Below, one piece after another: positions 20,935 through 31,804 of a DNA stretch of 64,000 nucleotides (the stretch's first letter is position 1; every line of letters begins with the position of its first letter). The stretch spans positions 1 through 64,000 of the forward strand of contig JAGVSM010005019.1 in assembly GCA_022494885.1 (NCBI GenBank), written 5' to 3'. Made by a program: the position numbers and the translations under genes. A model generated the notes under the pieces. The model did no database searches and was not told the origin of the DNA. It saw only the letters and a program-made list of their open reading frames with translations. The stretch comes from Micrasema longulum (taxonomy: Eukaryota; Arthropoda; Insecta; Trichoptera; Brachycentridae).

Positions 20935-21650
20935 AAAACCAAAGTAATGGCTGTGGCCCGTAATAAGCAACGAATAAATATAGTAATGTCAGGAGCAAAT
21001 CTGAAAAACGCGAAAGAGTTTGTGTACATCGGAAGCAGGATCACCTGGAATGGGAGAACAAAAAGAAAAGTCGACTGCCGCATACATCAAGCAAGGCTTG
21101 CGTTTAACAAAAAATCAAAGATTTTTGAGTCAAATAATATCAATCTAAAACTCCGCAAGCAACTTGCCAAGACATATGTATGGAGCATATTGATGTACGG
21201 TTGTGAGACATGGTGCCTTACCGAAAGAGATAAAAAAAGACTAGAGGCCTTCGAGATGTGGTGCTACAGAAAAATATTAGGAATTTGCTGGAGAGACCAC
21301 ATCACTAATGACGAGGTTCTCAATAGAATCGAAGAAGGTAGGCACCTAATCAAAACCATCTCAGAGAGGCGAGCCCGATGGATCGGCCACATTATGCGCC
21401 ATAAGGGTCTCCTGCATGACATCATAGAGGGAATGGCTGAGGGGACAAATTATAGAGGGCGCCCGCGATGGGAATATTTGGAGCAAGTGTGCGAAGATTT
21501 AAACTGCGCTTCATATGTCGAGCTGAAGAGGGCTGCAGAAAATAGAGACCAATGGAGGACGAGATGCAAGATTTTGCTGTGAACCAATCCCCAGGATGGA
21601 GACTGCAAAGAAAAGAATACCAAATTGTTTCTAATTTCTTCGGCAACAAT
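20935..21650 (+). pseudogene. RTE-like LINE, reverse transcriptase C-terminal region
   Basis: A 211-codon frame (20947-21582) encodes the part downstream of the catalytic centre: NAKEFVYIGSRITWNG, then YGCETWCLT, RLEAFEMWCYRKILGI and RWIGHIMRH, a hallmark order of RTE-type LINE ORFs. The reverse transcriptase core (YADD) and endonuclease are absent, so this is a 5'-truncated, dead insertion. The stop at 21580-21582 follows RTRCKILL, close to the usual ORF end. Confidence 0.8.
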
Positions 21651-22149
21651 CTTAAATTTATTTATTTTATCAAGATATTAGGTGTTTAGAAAAAAAAACA
21701 TTGAAATAAGGAAGCAAGACATTGATTGGAAAATTTGAATTTGAGTATCAGTTTTGAAGTTCTGAAATCATTGTTGAACCTGCAAAATATGTATTACACA
21801 ATAAAAAATGTTGAAGTATTAAAAATAAAAATGAAACACCAAGAACTTTATTTGCGCAATTTAAAAATGGTTTGCAACAAATAGTTTTTATTTTATTTAA
21901 TGCACAAAATACACAATTTTATCATAGAGCACAAGTATAATTTTTTTATGTCCCGACTTGTTAGAAAATTCCGTGTTAAGTCGGGACTCCTTTATACATA
22001 AAACAAAAACACTTATTAACATATTAAACAATATACAAAATAATAAAAAAAAATTACAACATAATAATAGAAATATATAAATAATAAAATTTATACATGT
22101 CGAAAAATAGATATTTTAGTCTCTAGAATGTAAGATGTATTTATTTAAG

Positions 22150-22460
22150 AGCAAATTGGTGATAAACGAAAGTCAAAAGTGATGGTATTTGAAAGGGAAA
22201 GAGAGGTTACTGACTGCATAATAAATGCAAACAACGAATGTCTCGAACAAGTAGAAGAATTTGTGTATCGGGAAGCATGTTTTCAAGAGATGGAAGAATA
22301 GAAAAAGATGCCGAAAGGAGAGTGAATGCCGGCAACAGAATGAACGGTCCGTTGAGATTTTCTGCCGGTCCGCAGAAATACTTGTCGCCCATTTTAAAAT
22401 TACTGTACCGAAAATATTGTAATTTTTTTAATTCAAAATCGTCACGTTTGTTATTTCTAT
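22150..22460 (+). pseudogene. LINE fragment, family L-A copy 1 (left half)
   Basis: The frames read KVMVFERE and then, after small indels, GSMFSRDGRIEKDAERRVNA, closely matching the copy at 39906-40505. It stops abruptly near 22350, and the remaining 3' part of the family appears at 23110-23320. Confidence 0.7.
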
Positions 22461-22822
22461 GCCTGTTATAATATTATTTCTCTCTCCTTCTTCTTTCCTT
22501 CCCATCCTCACTCCTCCCTTCATAATAAAGTGTAGAATTTTTGATATTTTTTGTTTAAAATTTTGCTCTAATTTTCTTGCCTCCTTTTTTACAGTAGAAG
22601 CTGCTGGATTGCTACATATTAACATTTAAATCAAGATTGAAATGTCACTTTCTAAATGTAGAAGTTGTTCCTTTCTTCTTCTTCTTTCCTTTCCATCACC
22701 TCTCTTCTCCGCTCTTCATAGAATAGTGTAAATTTGATTCTGCATAATTACTGAGAATATGTCCATGTCCTTGTAATTTTCTCAAACTAAATGGTTTGGG
22801 TAGGTAGGAAGAAATCGCCTTA

Positions 22823-23055
22823 AGCTAGGGTTTCCTAGGACAGCGGTGCCCGTATCTTAACGGCCGTAGTGAACGGTGATGCGGTGGACAGCCGTCGTAA
22901 CGGTAATTAGAGAGTTGTTTCCTAGGAAAACGGTGTTGATAACACCGTTAAAAAATAAAACCACTCTCTAGCCACCTCTACGACGGCTGTCCGCCGGATC
23001 ACCGTTCACTACGGCCGTAAAGATACGGGCACCGCTGTCCTAGGAAACCCTAGCT
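22823..23055. repeat. Foldback MITE with ~85-bp inverted arms
   Basis: The left end AGCTAGGGTTTCCTAGGAC and the right end are reverse complements. Pairing continues through CAGCGGTGCCCGTATCTT, CGGCCGTAGTGAACGGTGAT and GGACAGCCGTCGTA. A TTA triplet flanks both ends (22820-22822 and 23056-23058), like the 3-bp TWA duplications of PIF/Harbinger elements. It is GC-rich compared with its surroundings and has no frame. Confidence 0.85.
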
Positions 23056-23109
23056 TTAGGGCAATATGCCCGCATTTATATGTACATAAATTGTATATTT
23101 ATATTAAGT

Positions 23110-23320
23110 GTTAAAAAAATATTAAAAAGCAATTAACGAAATACCGAATCCAACAAATACTTAAAGATGGACATGTCAAAAGTCGGAATAATCGGCGCGC
23201 GTGCATGTGAAGATGTATGAATGTAGAGGAAGCGAGATCTGTATGCAAAGATAGAGTGTTGTGGCGTTTTATCCTCTCTGCCTACCCTTACGGGGAAACA
23301 TCGTGATGGTTTGTTTTTTT
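23110..23320 (+). pseudogene. LINE fragment, family L-A copy 1 (3' end)
   Basis: The block AATCCAACAAATACTTAAAG, GGCGCGCGTGCATGTGAAG, TCCTCTCTGCCTACCCTTA, ending CGTGATGGTTTG, is the coding 3' end also seen at 33900-34085 and 40520-40680. It is likely the right half of the insertion whose left half is at 22150-22460. Confidence 0.7.
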
Positions 23321-24380
23321 AACAAAATACTGCAAAAATAAAAGTTTTTCTAGCTGCGTTACCGGTCCGAAATTTTTTTCTCCTATTTTCACCGGTCAGT
23401 GGGCTTAAAGAGGTTGGGGAACGCTAGTCTACCACACCCCCAGAAATGATGTGATAGTAAACCTTTGTTTCGCATTTTGATGATTGAAAGTCGGAATAAT
23501 TAATAAATTAACGTAATCAAGGCTTTCCGAATCGTAAACGTAAAAAAATCACCCGTGCTTTTGTTATCAGAATGATTTCGATTTCAATGGCCTTTCACGT
23601 GAACTTTGAGTTATTTATATAAAACAAATACGTTTTACGTACTTATTGGTTTACAAAGATATTTATATTCCTGTTACAAAGTTTACAAAAATAAAAACAA
23701 AATAGATTGCTATGTACACAATAATTTTTTTATTGAAAAATGTAACATTTAAACCAAAAAATACGCAAAAACATGTTGTTTTAATGGAAAAGGAGTACAC
23801 GCCAGAGGCTAGAGTCGCCCATATGGAAAGTAATCATTCTATGATTATTAACTACGAAGTTAGCTACAGATTACAGCAATACAACGGGTCGTTGGTACTC
23901 GTGTCGCGAATTCAAAGTGCAAACCGAAACCGTGCCTTGCACGTTTGTTATTAAACTAAAAACCAAACCAAGGAACGCTTTTGTTATATGGATGGTTCTG
24001 TATTGTATCAATGGAGCTAAAGATCACTCTGAGATATTGGGTCTGTTTAAAAATACTCCATGTTTTGTTTCAAGAATATTTTGGAAATGTTAAAACACCC
24101 CAGCAAGTAATTTTTGTTTAAATAGATTTAAGTATATCAGCTCTATCTCAATCGCATAAAATTAAAATGATATAATAATAAAATAGTCATGATAATATTA
24201 AACAAAGACGTGAATGATATGCGGATCTTTGCTTTTCACATGTGCACGTTTAAGGGGAGGATACGGTTTAAAGCACTGGACCAGAAATATGAATGAATTA
24301 AAATTTGTATTAAAATACAATATTTTTAAAATATTTTATTATTTATTGGTAATTTAATCATATCGTTTCATTTCACGACC
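23321..24380. other. Mostly non-coding stretch
   Basis: 23385-23430 (GGTCAGTGGGCTTAAAGAGG, then TTGGGGAACGCTAG) resembles a hAT-type terminus. The 80-codon frame at 23712-23954 has no recognised family. Otherwise nothing was seen. Confidence 0.4.
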
Positions 24381-24389
24381 CCTTTTATT

Positions 24390-24900
24390 GCATACGTGTT
24401 CCTAAAAAGGTTGAAGGAAATCCCAAATAGTCTTAAAGCCAAAGTCTACAACTCTTGTGTTCTGCCGGTGGCAACATACGGTCTTGTAACCATGTTACTC
24501 ACTGCTGGAAGTTTTTGCAAAATAAAGTGCACTCAGCGGTCTATGGAAAGACAAATGTTGGGCGTCTCCTTTAGACACCAAATAAGGAATGGAGAGATTA
24601 GACTCCGTAAAAAGGTGGCCGATATCGCAGAAAGAGTGGGAAGACAAAAATGGCAGTGGGCGGGTCATGTGGCGAGACAAGAAGTCGATAGGATAAATCC
24701 CAGAATACTAAACCAGAGACCCTACGAAGGTAAAAGGAAAGATGGAAGACCACAGAGGAGAAAGACTGACGACGTCGTCGAACACGTGGGCCATGGATGG
24801 AGATAGAGTGCCCAGGACACAAGAACATGGAAACATTTGGAAAAGGCCCATATCCAGCAGTGGAGAGAAACGGACTGATAATAAGAAGAAGAAGATTAGT
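24390..24900 (+). pseudogene. RTE-like LINE, C-terminal end with microsatellite tail
   Basis: The frame 24396-24806 encodes LKAKVYNSCVLPVATYG, QRSMERQMLGVS and WQWAGHVARQ, then RRKTDDVVEH. The text after the stop still reads, in another frame, as the family's IQQW..TD ending before an AAGAAGAAGAAG tail. This is the typical truncated 3' end of an RTE element. The frame shift near 24790 shows decay. Confidence 0.75.
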
Positions 24901-25189
24901 TTCATGCGTCGGCGTCGTTCAAAAATAATATGTCCACGTGATTGATATAGACCCTTTTTCTAGGTTAAGCAAATTGGAATATTGCATCTATAGGTATTTC
25001 TAGGATGAAATTATATTTGTCCCTTAATAATTAATATGAATTAATGAACCCTATTGAAAAAAGTACTTTTTTATCTGTGGGGTAGAGAAAAAATAAATTT
25101 GGTGATTTTATTTTTCCGCATACGACTACACTTTGCTTTATATACGGTCACACTGATGATTTAATGCCAAATAAATACGAACACGTGTA

Positions 25190-25564
25190 ATCCTGTCTTT
25201 GGCTGGTTTAAGTAGACACTTTACCACTGTGTAACATTCTTCCATCCATTGACTTTTGTGAAGTAAAAGAGCTGATACTTTTATCATGTGGGTGAGATTC
25301 GTCCAGCTGAACTATTTCACCTACTAAGTGTGAGGAAATGTGGATGTTTAAACATTGGCAGAATGGTGAATGTTACACATTGTGTATAGTGGCCACTTAA
25401 ACCAGCCAACGACAGGTCATAAGCCTTGTTAATACCTAGAAATCCATATTCCTTTTTCAAAAATGTTTTCTTTCTCTGTTGCAACAAATTTAGATCTAAA
25501 TAACTCCCAAGGGAAAAAATCCAGCCTATCTACAAACATTTGGACATACTTTAAACACTGTTGT
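25190..25564 (-). repeat. FB1 foldback element
   Basis: Arms GTGTAACATTC...GAATGTTACAC and GGCTGGTTTAAGT...ACTTAAACCAGCC flank an AT-rich centre. The outer tail (AACTCCCAAGGGAAAAAA, CTACAAACATTTGGACATAC, CACTGTTG) marks the same boundary as in the 58187-58613 copy, in inverse orientation. An S1 SINE begins directly after it. Confidence 0.7.
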
Positions 25565-25745
25565 AAAGCGGGTTGTGGTCCTGTGGCTAGAGTCTCGGAC
25601 TCACGGACGAATGGTCCGTGGTTCAAATCCCACTCTACCCCAACTTGATTCCATTTTCTAATAGTGAGTTATTTACAACTCGTTGAAAATGGCCCTAAAA
25701 ATTAAATATTTGGGTAAATCACAAGAACGCAAATATTGCTTTTTA
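25565..25745 (+). mobile_element. S1 SINE, well-preserved copy
   Basis: The tRNA-related head GGGTTGTGGTCCTGTGGCTA carries an A-box and GTGGTTCAAATCCCACTC a B-box for RNA polymerase III. The body (TCTAATAGTGAGTTATTTAC, ACTCGTTGAAAATGGCC, AATATTTGGGTAAATCA) ends in an AAATAAATAAAT tail. The same layout occurs at 50509-50700 and 59812-59985. Acceptor-stem pairing of a real tRNA is absent. Confidence 0.8.
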
Positions 25746-26440
25746 AAAAATAAATAAATTTTAATGACAATTTTCATTTAGAACATTATTAGAACCTTAA
25801 GCATTACCCAAAACACTTAATTATGTTGAATTTACCAAACCGTATAAGTTTTTTCCGTTTTTCAAAGATTTTAATATTATCGAACTATGAAATGTCAATT
25901 CCAAAACTCTTTAATCATCAGTGTGGCCATGCAAAAAGTAAAACTCTACAAATCAACCACTCTCTACCCCCGCGAGAAGATTCATAATAACATTTCTGAT
26001 TTATAGTCCCCTATGCAAGGTATACTTTCAATTATTGTCATTATCAAAGAATTGCAAATATTTTTTCATTTAATAAAGTACTCGTAACACATTCGGAACA
26101 CAGTTACTTCTTTATATATTAGTGATCATATTCGCATTTATAATTCTTAGGCATTATATCAGCACTCAAGAATGTATAATTTATTACTTTATTCTAAAAA
26201 CGTTTGTAGTATCATAACATATTACCTACGCATGATTTTAGTACAAATTATCTATAAATGTATGTACATTGTACATCTTACACGATATTAAAGTTAGGAG
26301 AAAATTAATTGGGCTCTCTGGTTAAAAGCCTAAGAGGTATAGTAAAGATGCGTAACTTTAATTTCTGAAACTTTATATCAATTATTTTTAAGCTAGGTAT
26401 AAACATGAACTTTCAATGTAATAGGAATTGTAAATTATCA
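25746..26440. other. Non-coding stretch, nothing recognised
   Basis: AT-rich DNA between two SINEs with no supported frame or repeat. Confidence 0.45.
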
Positions 26441-26442
26441 GT

Positions 26443-26705
26443 TGGCATCGTGGTGTAATGGTCAGCTTATTTGCCTACCATCAAGATGTCTCGGGTTCGA
26501 TTCCCGACATGGTTGATACGAAATAATTATTTAAAAGGGAGTTTTTACACTAGAGCATTCCATAGACCCTGGACTGGTACCTGAAGAGAAAAACTGATCA
26601 TTTTACCTTCATGTAAGAAAAATTATCAAGATACGGTACAATTGGTGTACCGATGCAGTGCTCTATGCACAATTAGTTGCGAAAAGGGAATGATAATATT
26701 ATCGG
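26443..26705 (+). mobile_element. tRNA-headed SINE, family S2
   Basis: The head GGCATCGTGGTGTAATGGTC and TCGGGTTCGATTCCCGAC give A and B boxes. The body (CTGATCATTTTACCTTCATG, GGTGTACCGATGCAGTGCTC, GCGAAAAGGGAATGAT) is repeated at 35351-35515. The acceptor-stem halves do not pair, so it is not a tRNA gene. Confidence 0.75.
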
Positions 26706-26814
26706 GCAACGCCATACGTGGCAATTTATTCATAGCAGTTATCCAAGTATTTAAACAACTTAATTCAAATTTGTTACAACAAAGAGGGAAACATGTTGAG
26801 ACTCATTATCATAT

Positions 26815-26940
26815 CATTGACTGGTTTAAGTGGTCAGTTTTCCCTCTCTGTGCTTAATCTAAATAACCCCCAAGGAGGAAATCCAGCCTGTATACAAGCA
26901 TTTGCACGTACTCAAAACATTATTGGTTAAACGAAATTCA
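26815..26940 (-). repeat. FB1 fragment
   Basis: GACTGGTTTAAGTGG, then CTAAATAACCCCCAAGGAGG and CAAGCATTTGCACGTACTC, matches the outer tail and arm of FB1 at 25395-25564. Confidence 0.55.
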
Positions 26941-27004
26941 ACTTAAAAAAAAAGTAAAAGGATTCGTCATCATAGGAATTCGTGCAAGTTTAAAAAAATT
27001 AGAT

Positions 27005-27375
27005 ATGGATTTAGATTAGATTAGATTAAGATATTGGATTACGATTAGTTTTAGATTAGATTAAGATTATAATAAGATTAGATTAAGATTAGATTAAGAT
27101 TAGATTAAGATTGTATTAAGATTAGATTAAGATTAGATTAAGATTAGATTAAGATTAGATTAAGATTAGATTAAGATTAGATTAAGATTAGATTAAGATT
27201 AGATTAAGATTAGATTAAGATTAGATTAAGATTAGATTAAGATTAGATTAAGATTAGATATAGATTAAATAAAGATTAAATTTAGATTAGGTTTATATTA
27301 GATTGAGATAATATTTATATTAGATTTAGATTAGATTTAGATGAGATTTAGATGAGATTTAGATGAGATAGATTT
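27005..27375. repeat. Satellite with 11-bp unit GATTAGATTAA
   Basis: Tandem array, near perfect from about 27060 to 27255 in units of GATTAGATTAA. Degenerate edges are built from GATTAGATTTA-like variants. One strand has almost no C. It is not the insect telomere repeat TTAGG. Confidence 0.95.
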
Positions 27376-28640
27376 GGATAGCAGCAGAAAAAGAGCTTAT
27401 TTTATTGAATGCGTTCCGAAGTAAACATCTAAATTTTTGATATTACTAATTGTTATACATAATGACAAGCATGTTATGTGGTCAAAAGTTTTATGAAAAC
27501 TAGCTGGTAATATACAATTTAGTATTTTTATTTCATCTAAATTAAAATTTCTCTTCGGATATCGACATATTTCATATTAGTGATCAAAAGTTCAGAAAGG
27601 ATAGCATATTTTTTTCTGTAATTGCTGGGTATTTTTATTTTACCATCTTTGTATATATGAATTTTAGTATTAATTTTTTCGTGTTATGTATGCCTTGCAA
27701 TATTCTTGTAATGTACATATACGTATATAAAATAAATAAATTGAAATTAAATTGAAATATAAATTAAATGTGTAGGTACAGCATATTTATTACTTAAATA
27801 TTGAATATATAGATTATATTCGGTCAGTTAATTGTAATGTATTGAAGGCTCCGAGCGGGAGACGCAAATTCTAATTGACTTCGAACATATATGTAAAGTA
27901 AAGAATTCTAAGAGTGCGCACATGATTAAATTATTTATTTATTCAACTTTTTGTACTTAATGTTATTTGTACATTGGCGGGCTTATTGCCAAATGGCAAT
28001 TTCTTCCAACCAACCAATAAAATAAAAGTTTTATTTTTATAATTCAAGTTACAAAACATATTCAATAGAAAAAAGGATCAAAAAGCCAAAGATATATAAA
28101 AATAGAAATAAACGTATTTGTGTATAAATTACCTTAAATCAAAACTATTACTCAATGGGAAAAAGGAAAAAACAGGAAAGAGGAAAAAGGAAAGGAATTA
28201 TCTTCCTATACGGAAGAGGAACCCTAACATTTGTTATGATTTTTTCACAATTGAGTTTACATGTGCTTCAAACGTTAACTTATTGTCAAACAGAATCCCA
28301 AAATCCCATATCTAATAAACTTGACGGTCAAGGCAATAACTATGGATACTTTTAAAGTTGTTCCTTGAAAATGTGAGCACACAGCATTTTTTAATATTCA
28401 ATTTTAATAAGTTTTGTTTACCATTTACATTTAATCTATCAAGATTTTCCTGGAGTTTGATAGTCTAAATTTGATTTAATTTTTTTATTATATTTTCATG
28501 TCATCAGTAAAAAGTAAACAATATTGATTGTAATATGATGTTTTTTTGTAAATAAATCCACTTTATTTTCTCATAATAATAAAATCAGATTTATGATTCG
28601 AGGCATAAATTTCATATTACAAAGTGTTTTTTAAGTAGCG
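27376..28640. other. Non-coding stretch with LINE scraps
   Basis: 27540-27600 (AATTTCTCTTCGGATATCGA, CATATTTCATATTAGTGATC, AAAGTTCAGA) matches the LINE relic at 44285-44350. 27960-28045 is an inverted LINE tail. The frames at 28118-28355 show no similarity. Confidence 0.5.
27960..28045 (-). repeat. LINE 3' tail fragment (inverted)
   Basis: GGCGGGCTTATTGCCAAATG, then GCAATTTCTTCCAACCAACC, is the reverse complement of the tail type seen at 14270-14345. It matches 29975-30035. Confidence 0.5.
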
Positions 28641-28659
28641 CAGCATGTAAGTAATGTGG

Positions 28660-29213
28660 TACAATACCGACTTGAGAAGATATTTCTTACACCTCACGCC
28701 AACATGGCCCGTAACTCATAAAACGATACGTTTCCCGATTTAAACTTTAGTAATCCTCCGCCTTCTAAGTTTGAATATAGGATGCGCGCGGTCCTCACTG
28801 GACTCTGTTATACCGACCGGATGACTGGACTGTGAAAAGCTGAGCGGGAATTTTTCCGGAAACATTGTTCCGAAACGCGCGCAAAACAAGCTTGTTCGCT
28901 ATTCAAAACCTTACAAGTTCTTTAGTATCAAATCAAGCAAGGGAAAGGCAGTACCTGCTTGAAAATTTGCAATATCAATATCCAACGATCGCGGAAAATG
29001 TTTAAGTTGACAAAATGATATTTAAAATAGTTTTTTGTACTCAAAACTAGCGTAACAAAATTGGAAGTAATGAAATGCGGATGCAAGTCTATGTATCGTT
29101 TTTTTGCGCTTAGAAAAATATACATCCAAAGTTTCGTACGTAATTTTTAAAAGTGATTGGACGCGTTCCGAAAAGAACTTTCAAAAGTTTGTGATCTTTC
29201 GAGTTCGTTGAAG
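28660..29213 (+). promoter_or_regulatory. Probable promoter and 5' leader of the InaF-motif gene
   Basis: Between 28680 and 28900 the sequence is richer in CG dinucleotides than its surroundings (GATGCGCGCGG, CGACCGGATG, AACGCGCGC). It then runs without repeats to the ATG at 29214. An in-frame TGA at 29154-29156 rules out a longer N-terminus in this exon. The start site itself was not located. Confidence 0.4.
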
Positions 29214-29570
29214 ATGATGCGAAGTGTCGGTATTTTGTCCCCGCCGAAGTCTCCCGACTGTCGCCAGGGAAGTCCTCAAGAGGAGGAGCCCGAGGAAACG
29301 TTCGCCACGCGAGCCAAGGAGCAGCAAGCCGAAGCCAAGGCCGCCAGCAAGTTCGTGAGGGTCCTGATAGTCCTGGCTTACATCCTGTCCGTGTCCATGG
29401 CGGCCATCTTGTTATCCCTCTATTACGTCCTGGTCTGGGACCCCCCGAAGGATTCGAATGGTCCCAAAAGCCCCATGGCCTTCCGAGACGTGAGGAGTAA
29501 CATGACGTTTGATGTTCATATTGACAGAAGCCAAGAGACTATGCGGAACGATTTTGACGGTGAGAAATAA
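29214..29570 (+). CDS. InaF-motif single-pass membrane protein
   Basis: The 118-codon frame has GC-rich, non-random codon use unlike the surrounding DNA. Residues 1-45 are hydrophilic with an acidic patch (QEEEPEE, 22-28). Residues 46-77, SKFVRVLIVLAY then ILSVSMAAILLS then LYYVLVWDP, form one transmembrane helix matching the InaF motif of Drosophila inaF products and vertebrate INAFM1/INAFM2. In flies INAF is needed for TRP channel function in photoreceptors, so a small channel-associated membrane protein is plausible but untested. The first ATG of the frame is at 29214, with a second directly after it. The end is uncertain: a good donor (GACG/GTGAGA) lies at 29560, ten bases before the TAA, so this could instead be the first coding exon of a longer protein. 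Confidence 0.75.
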   Translation: MMRSVGILSPPKSPDCRQGSPQEEEPEETFATRAKEQQAEAKAASKFVRVLIVLAYILSVSMAAILLSLYYVLVWDPPKDSNGPKSPMAFRDVRSNMTFDVHIDRSQETMRNDFDGEK

Positions 29571-29577
29571 ATAAAAA
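29566..29577 (+). promoter_or_regulatory. Poly(A) signal overlapping the InaF-gene stop
   Basis: GAAATAAATAAAAAA contains AATAAA hexamers overlapping and directly following the stop codon. With the donor at 29560 this suggests either a very short 3' UTR or an alternative intronic polyadenylation site. Confidence 0.3.
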
Positions 29578-29974
29578 AATATTTCATTTTTATGAAGGTT
29601 GAATTCTAAAATTTTATTTTAACCGACCCTTTTTTTTTAGTAATCTACGTCGTTTTATGTAAAGGCCTAAATAAGATATGATAGTAAATATGCGGTGTAG
29701 GTAATATTAATTTTAGAGTACGAGTATACCTACGCCGACGGCAGAAATTTTAAATGCCGCAAAGTGTAAATTGTAAAATGAAAATAAATAAAATGTGTAT
29801 GATAAAAATCAATCATGTTTCTTATCTTAGTCAATATGTAATACATCAACGAAAACAAGTTTTATATTTTAGTTACTACAAAAATCGGTTATTATTTATT
29901 AACAAAAAACAATATTTTTAAAAATATTTTATTTTTCCTCTCTTTTTTAACATTTAACTTTTTGTACAAATATA

Positions 29975-30035
29975 TTTGTAAATTGGCGACTTTTTGCCAA
30001 ATGGTAATTTCTTCCAACCAACCAATAAAATAAAT
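29975..30035 (-). repeat. LINE 3' tail fragment (inverted)
   Basis: AATTGGCGACTTTTTGCCAA, then ATGGTAATTTCTTCCAACCA, matches the fragment at 27960-28045. Confidence 0.45.
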
Positions 30036-30149
30036 CAAGTGGCTTCGTTTTTATCAGCGCATTAACTTTCAATCTCTCTCACTTCTTTATAATATTCTTC
30101 ACAACTTTCACGCACCAAAATATCTTGCCGAGAATTTAAATTACCTTTT

Positions 30150-30715
30150 TAATCATGGTCTTTTGCTTCGCTCTTCTCGGGAGAGAACACTTTCTATTCC
30201 TCGATTTAGCACATCATTTTTCTGTTGCAGACTTGGAATGAGCTACCCCTTCACGTAAAAATGCACCTTCTCTGGCCACTTTCATGAAACGCCGGAAACA
30301 TTACTACATATCTCTAGAACCATAACCTCCCTAATTTTTTTTAAAGAAAAAATATTTTGTATTCCATAAAAGAAGGTCCTGCCTAAACATAGGAATTTTC
30401 TAGCTAGTTGGGAACAAAGAACCTCTGTACATTTTGAAACCGTGAAATACATAAATTACTTGATCTCACATTCCTCATCCTTTAAAGTGTAAAACAATAA
30501 ACTTTTATCAAGTTTAAATTTTAGGAAGTGCAAGCTTTATCTCCCTATAAAAAACCAGCTGTTATTTTTTAATTTATCAGGTTTATTCATTTATGTATCT
30601 TTCGTTAATTTTTTTTAACAAATTTTTTCCAACTCTTCTTATGACCAGTCTTTTTATTTGGTTGGCTGGAAGATATTGCTTTAAGCAACGGGTCCGCCAT
30701 CGTAGTAATTATTTG
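30150..30715 (+). mobile_element. LINE 3' end: C-terminal relic and UTR
   Basis: 30233-30265 translates WNELPLHVK, the Jockey/CR1-type C-terminal motif also seen at 17540. The fragment ends with GACCAGTCTTTTTATTTGGT, TGGCTGGAAG and GGTCCGCC, a LINE terminus. The reading frame is broken. Confidence 0.55.
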
Positions 30716-31370
30716 TAGTTGAAGATTTAAAAAAAAAAACGAATAAAAGGTATTGTTTATGTAGATTATTTTAGTTTAAAAACGTACCACAAAACCCAAA
30801 AGACTCTTTTCAACTAAAAACTTATTTACACTTCGTCCTTCTCATCATTAATTTTTTTCCCTAATCATGTGCGTATATATTATGATTGTACACCCAAGAT
30901 ATGATTTTTCCATTTATCATGTTAAGGACCCTTAAGTTTACTTACCTATATATTTTTGAAAATAAATTTAAATGTATTTAGTCACTACATGAACTGTTGG
31001 GAATAATAATAAGAATACGCTTATAGAAAAGAGACAATACGTTTTGATACTAAAATATCAATTTAAAAAGAAAATATTTTATTAAATTTTTTAATGGTTT
31101 CGATGAAATACAATTAAGAGTCAATACAGTGGGTTTTACTTATAAACCTCGTATGGAGTTATACCCCGTATAGAGCTAGGATAGCGACCATTCCACATTT
31201 ATACCAGCGTACAACGTGGTATAACACTGGAATAAGCCGATCTATCATATATTTTTCAGTAGTAAAACGAATTGCGTTTATCTCGAATTTAAACAATTTG
31301 GAAAAAATGTTTTCTATTATTGTTATCAAAAACATTTTTCACTTTGTGGTATGACATTTTACACTTATTT
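30716..31370. other. Non-coding stretch, nothing recognised
   Basis: AT-rich, with no supported frame or repeat. Confidence 0.45.
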
Positions 31371-31374
31371 GTTT

Positions 31375-31804
31375 ATAAATTTGTATAAACCACTTAATTT
31401 TTTTATTTTTTTTATTACACTTCGACCGGTTTCGAGGTTACTACCTCATCGTCAGGAATTTAACTAACTTAAAATTACACGTTGCTATTTATATAATAAA
31501 ATATTGTATGAAAGAGACAGAAAATTGAAAGAAAGAGAGAGAAAGAAGATAAAATAAATCATAACGGGAATAGTTTTAAAAGAGGACTCGAAGTTAAATT
31601 TAATTGATTATTTATTATTTGAAGTTTTTGATTAATGGCTTTACTAATTTCTAATCGTTCTAAATTATCTAAACGAAAACCATTTTTATTGATATGCAAA
31701 ATTTCTACACACGTTTCTTGATTAAATTCATGGTTTTCGGAAATAAGATGATTTGCGAATTCTGAAAAATTATTAATACTCAGACATCTTAAGAAAAAAA
31801 ACAT
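31375..31804 (-). pseudogene. Penelope-like element: C-terminus plus terminal hammerhead-like motif
   Basis: The minus-strand frame 31804-31559 contains FSEFANHLISENHEF, CVEILHINKNGFRL and LERLEISKAI, the pattern of the C-terminal end of Penelope-like proteins after the GIY-YIG domain. About 100 bp downstream on the same strand, 31455-31429 reads CTGACGA, stem GAGGT/ACCTC, GAAAC, the hammerhead-like core placed where these elements carry their terminal repeats. No catalytic part of the reverse transcriptase is present. Confidence 0.6.

Noticed and set aside
26443..26516. Possible tRNA gene (A and B boxes, GGGTTCGATTCCC)
   Set aside because: The acceptor-stem halves do not pair, and the sequence continues into a body shared with 35351-35515, so it is a SINE head.
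27005..27375. Telomeric or interstitial telomere repeat
   Set aside because: The unit is GATTAGATTAA (11 bp), not the insect TTAGG.
29157..29213. Longer N-terminus of the InaF protein starting at TTG 29157
   Set aside because: TTG is not a usual start in animals and an in-frame TGA precedes it directly; the first ATG is at 29214.
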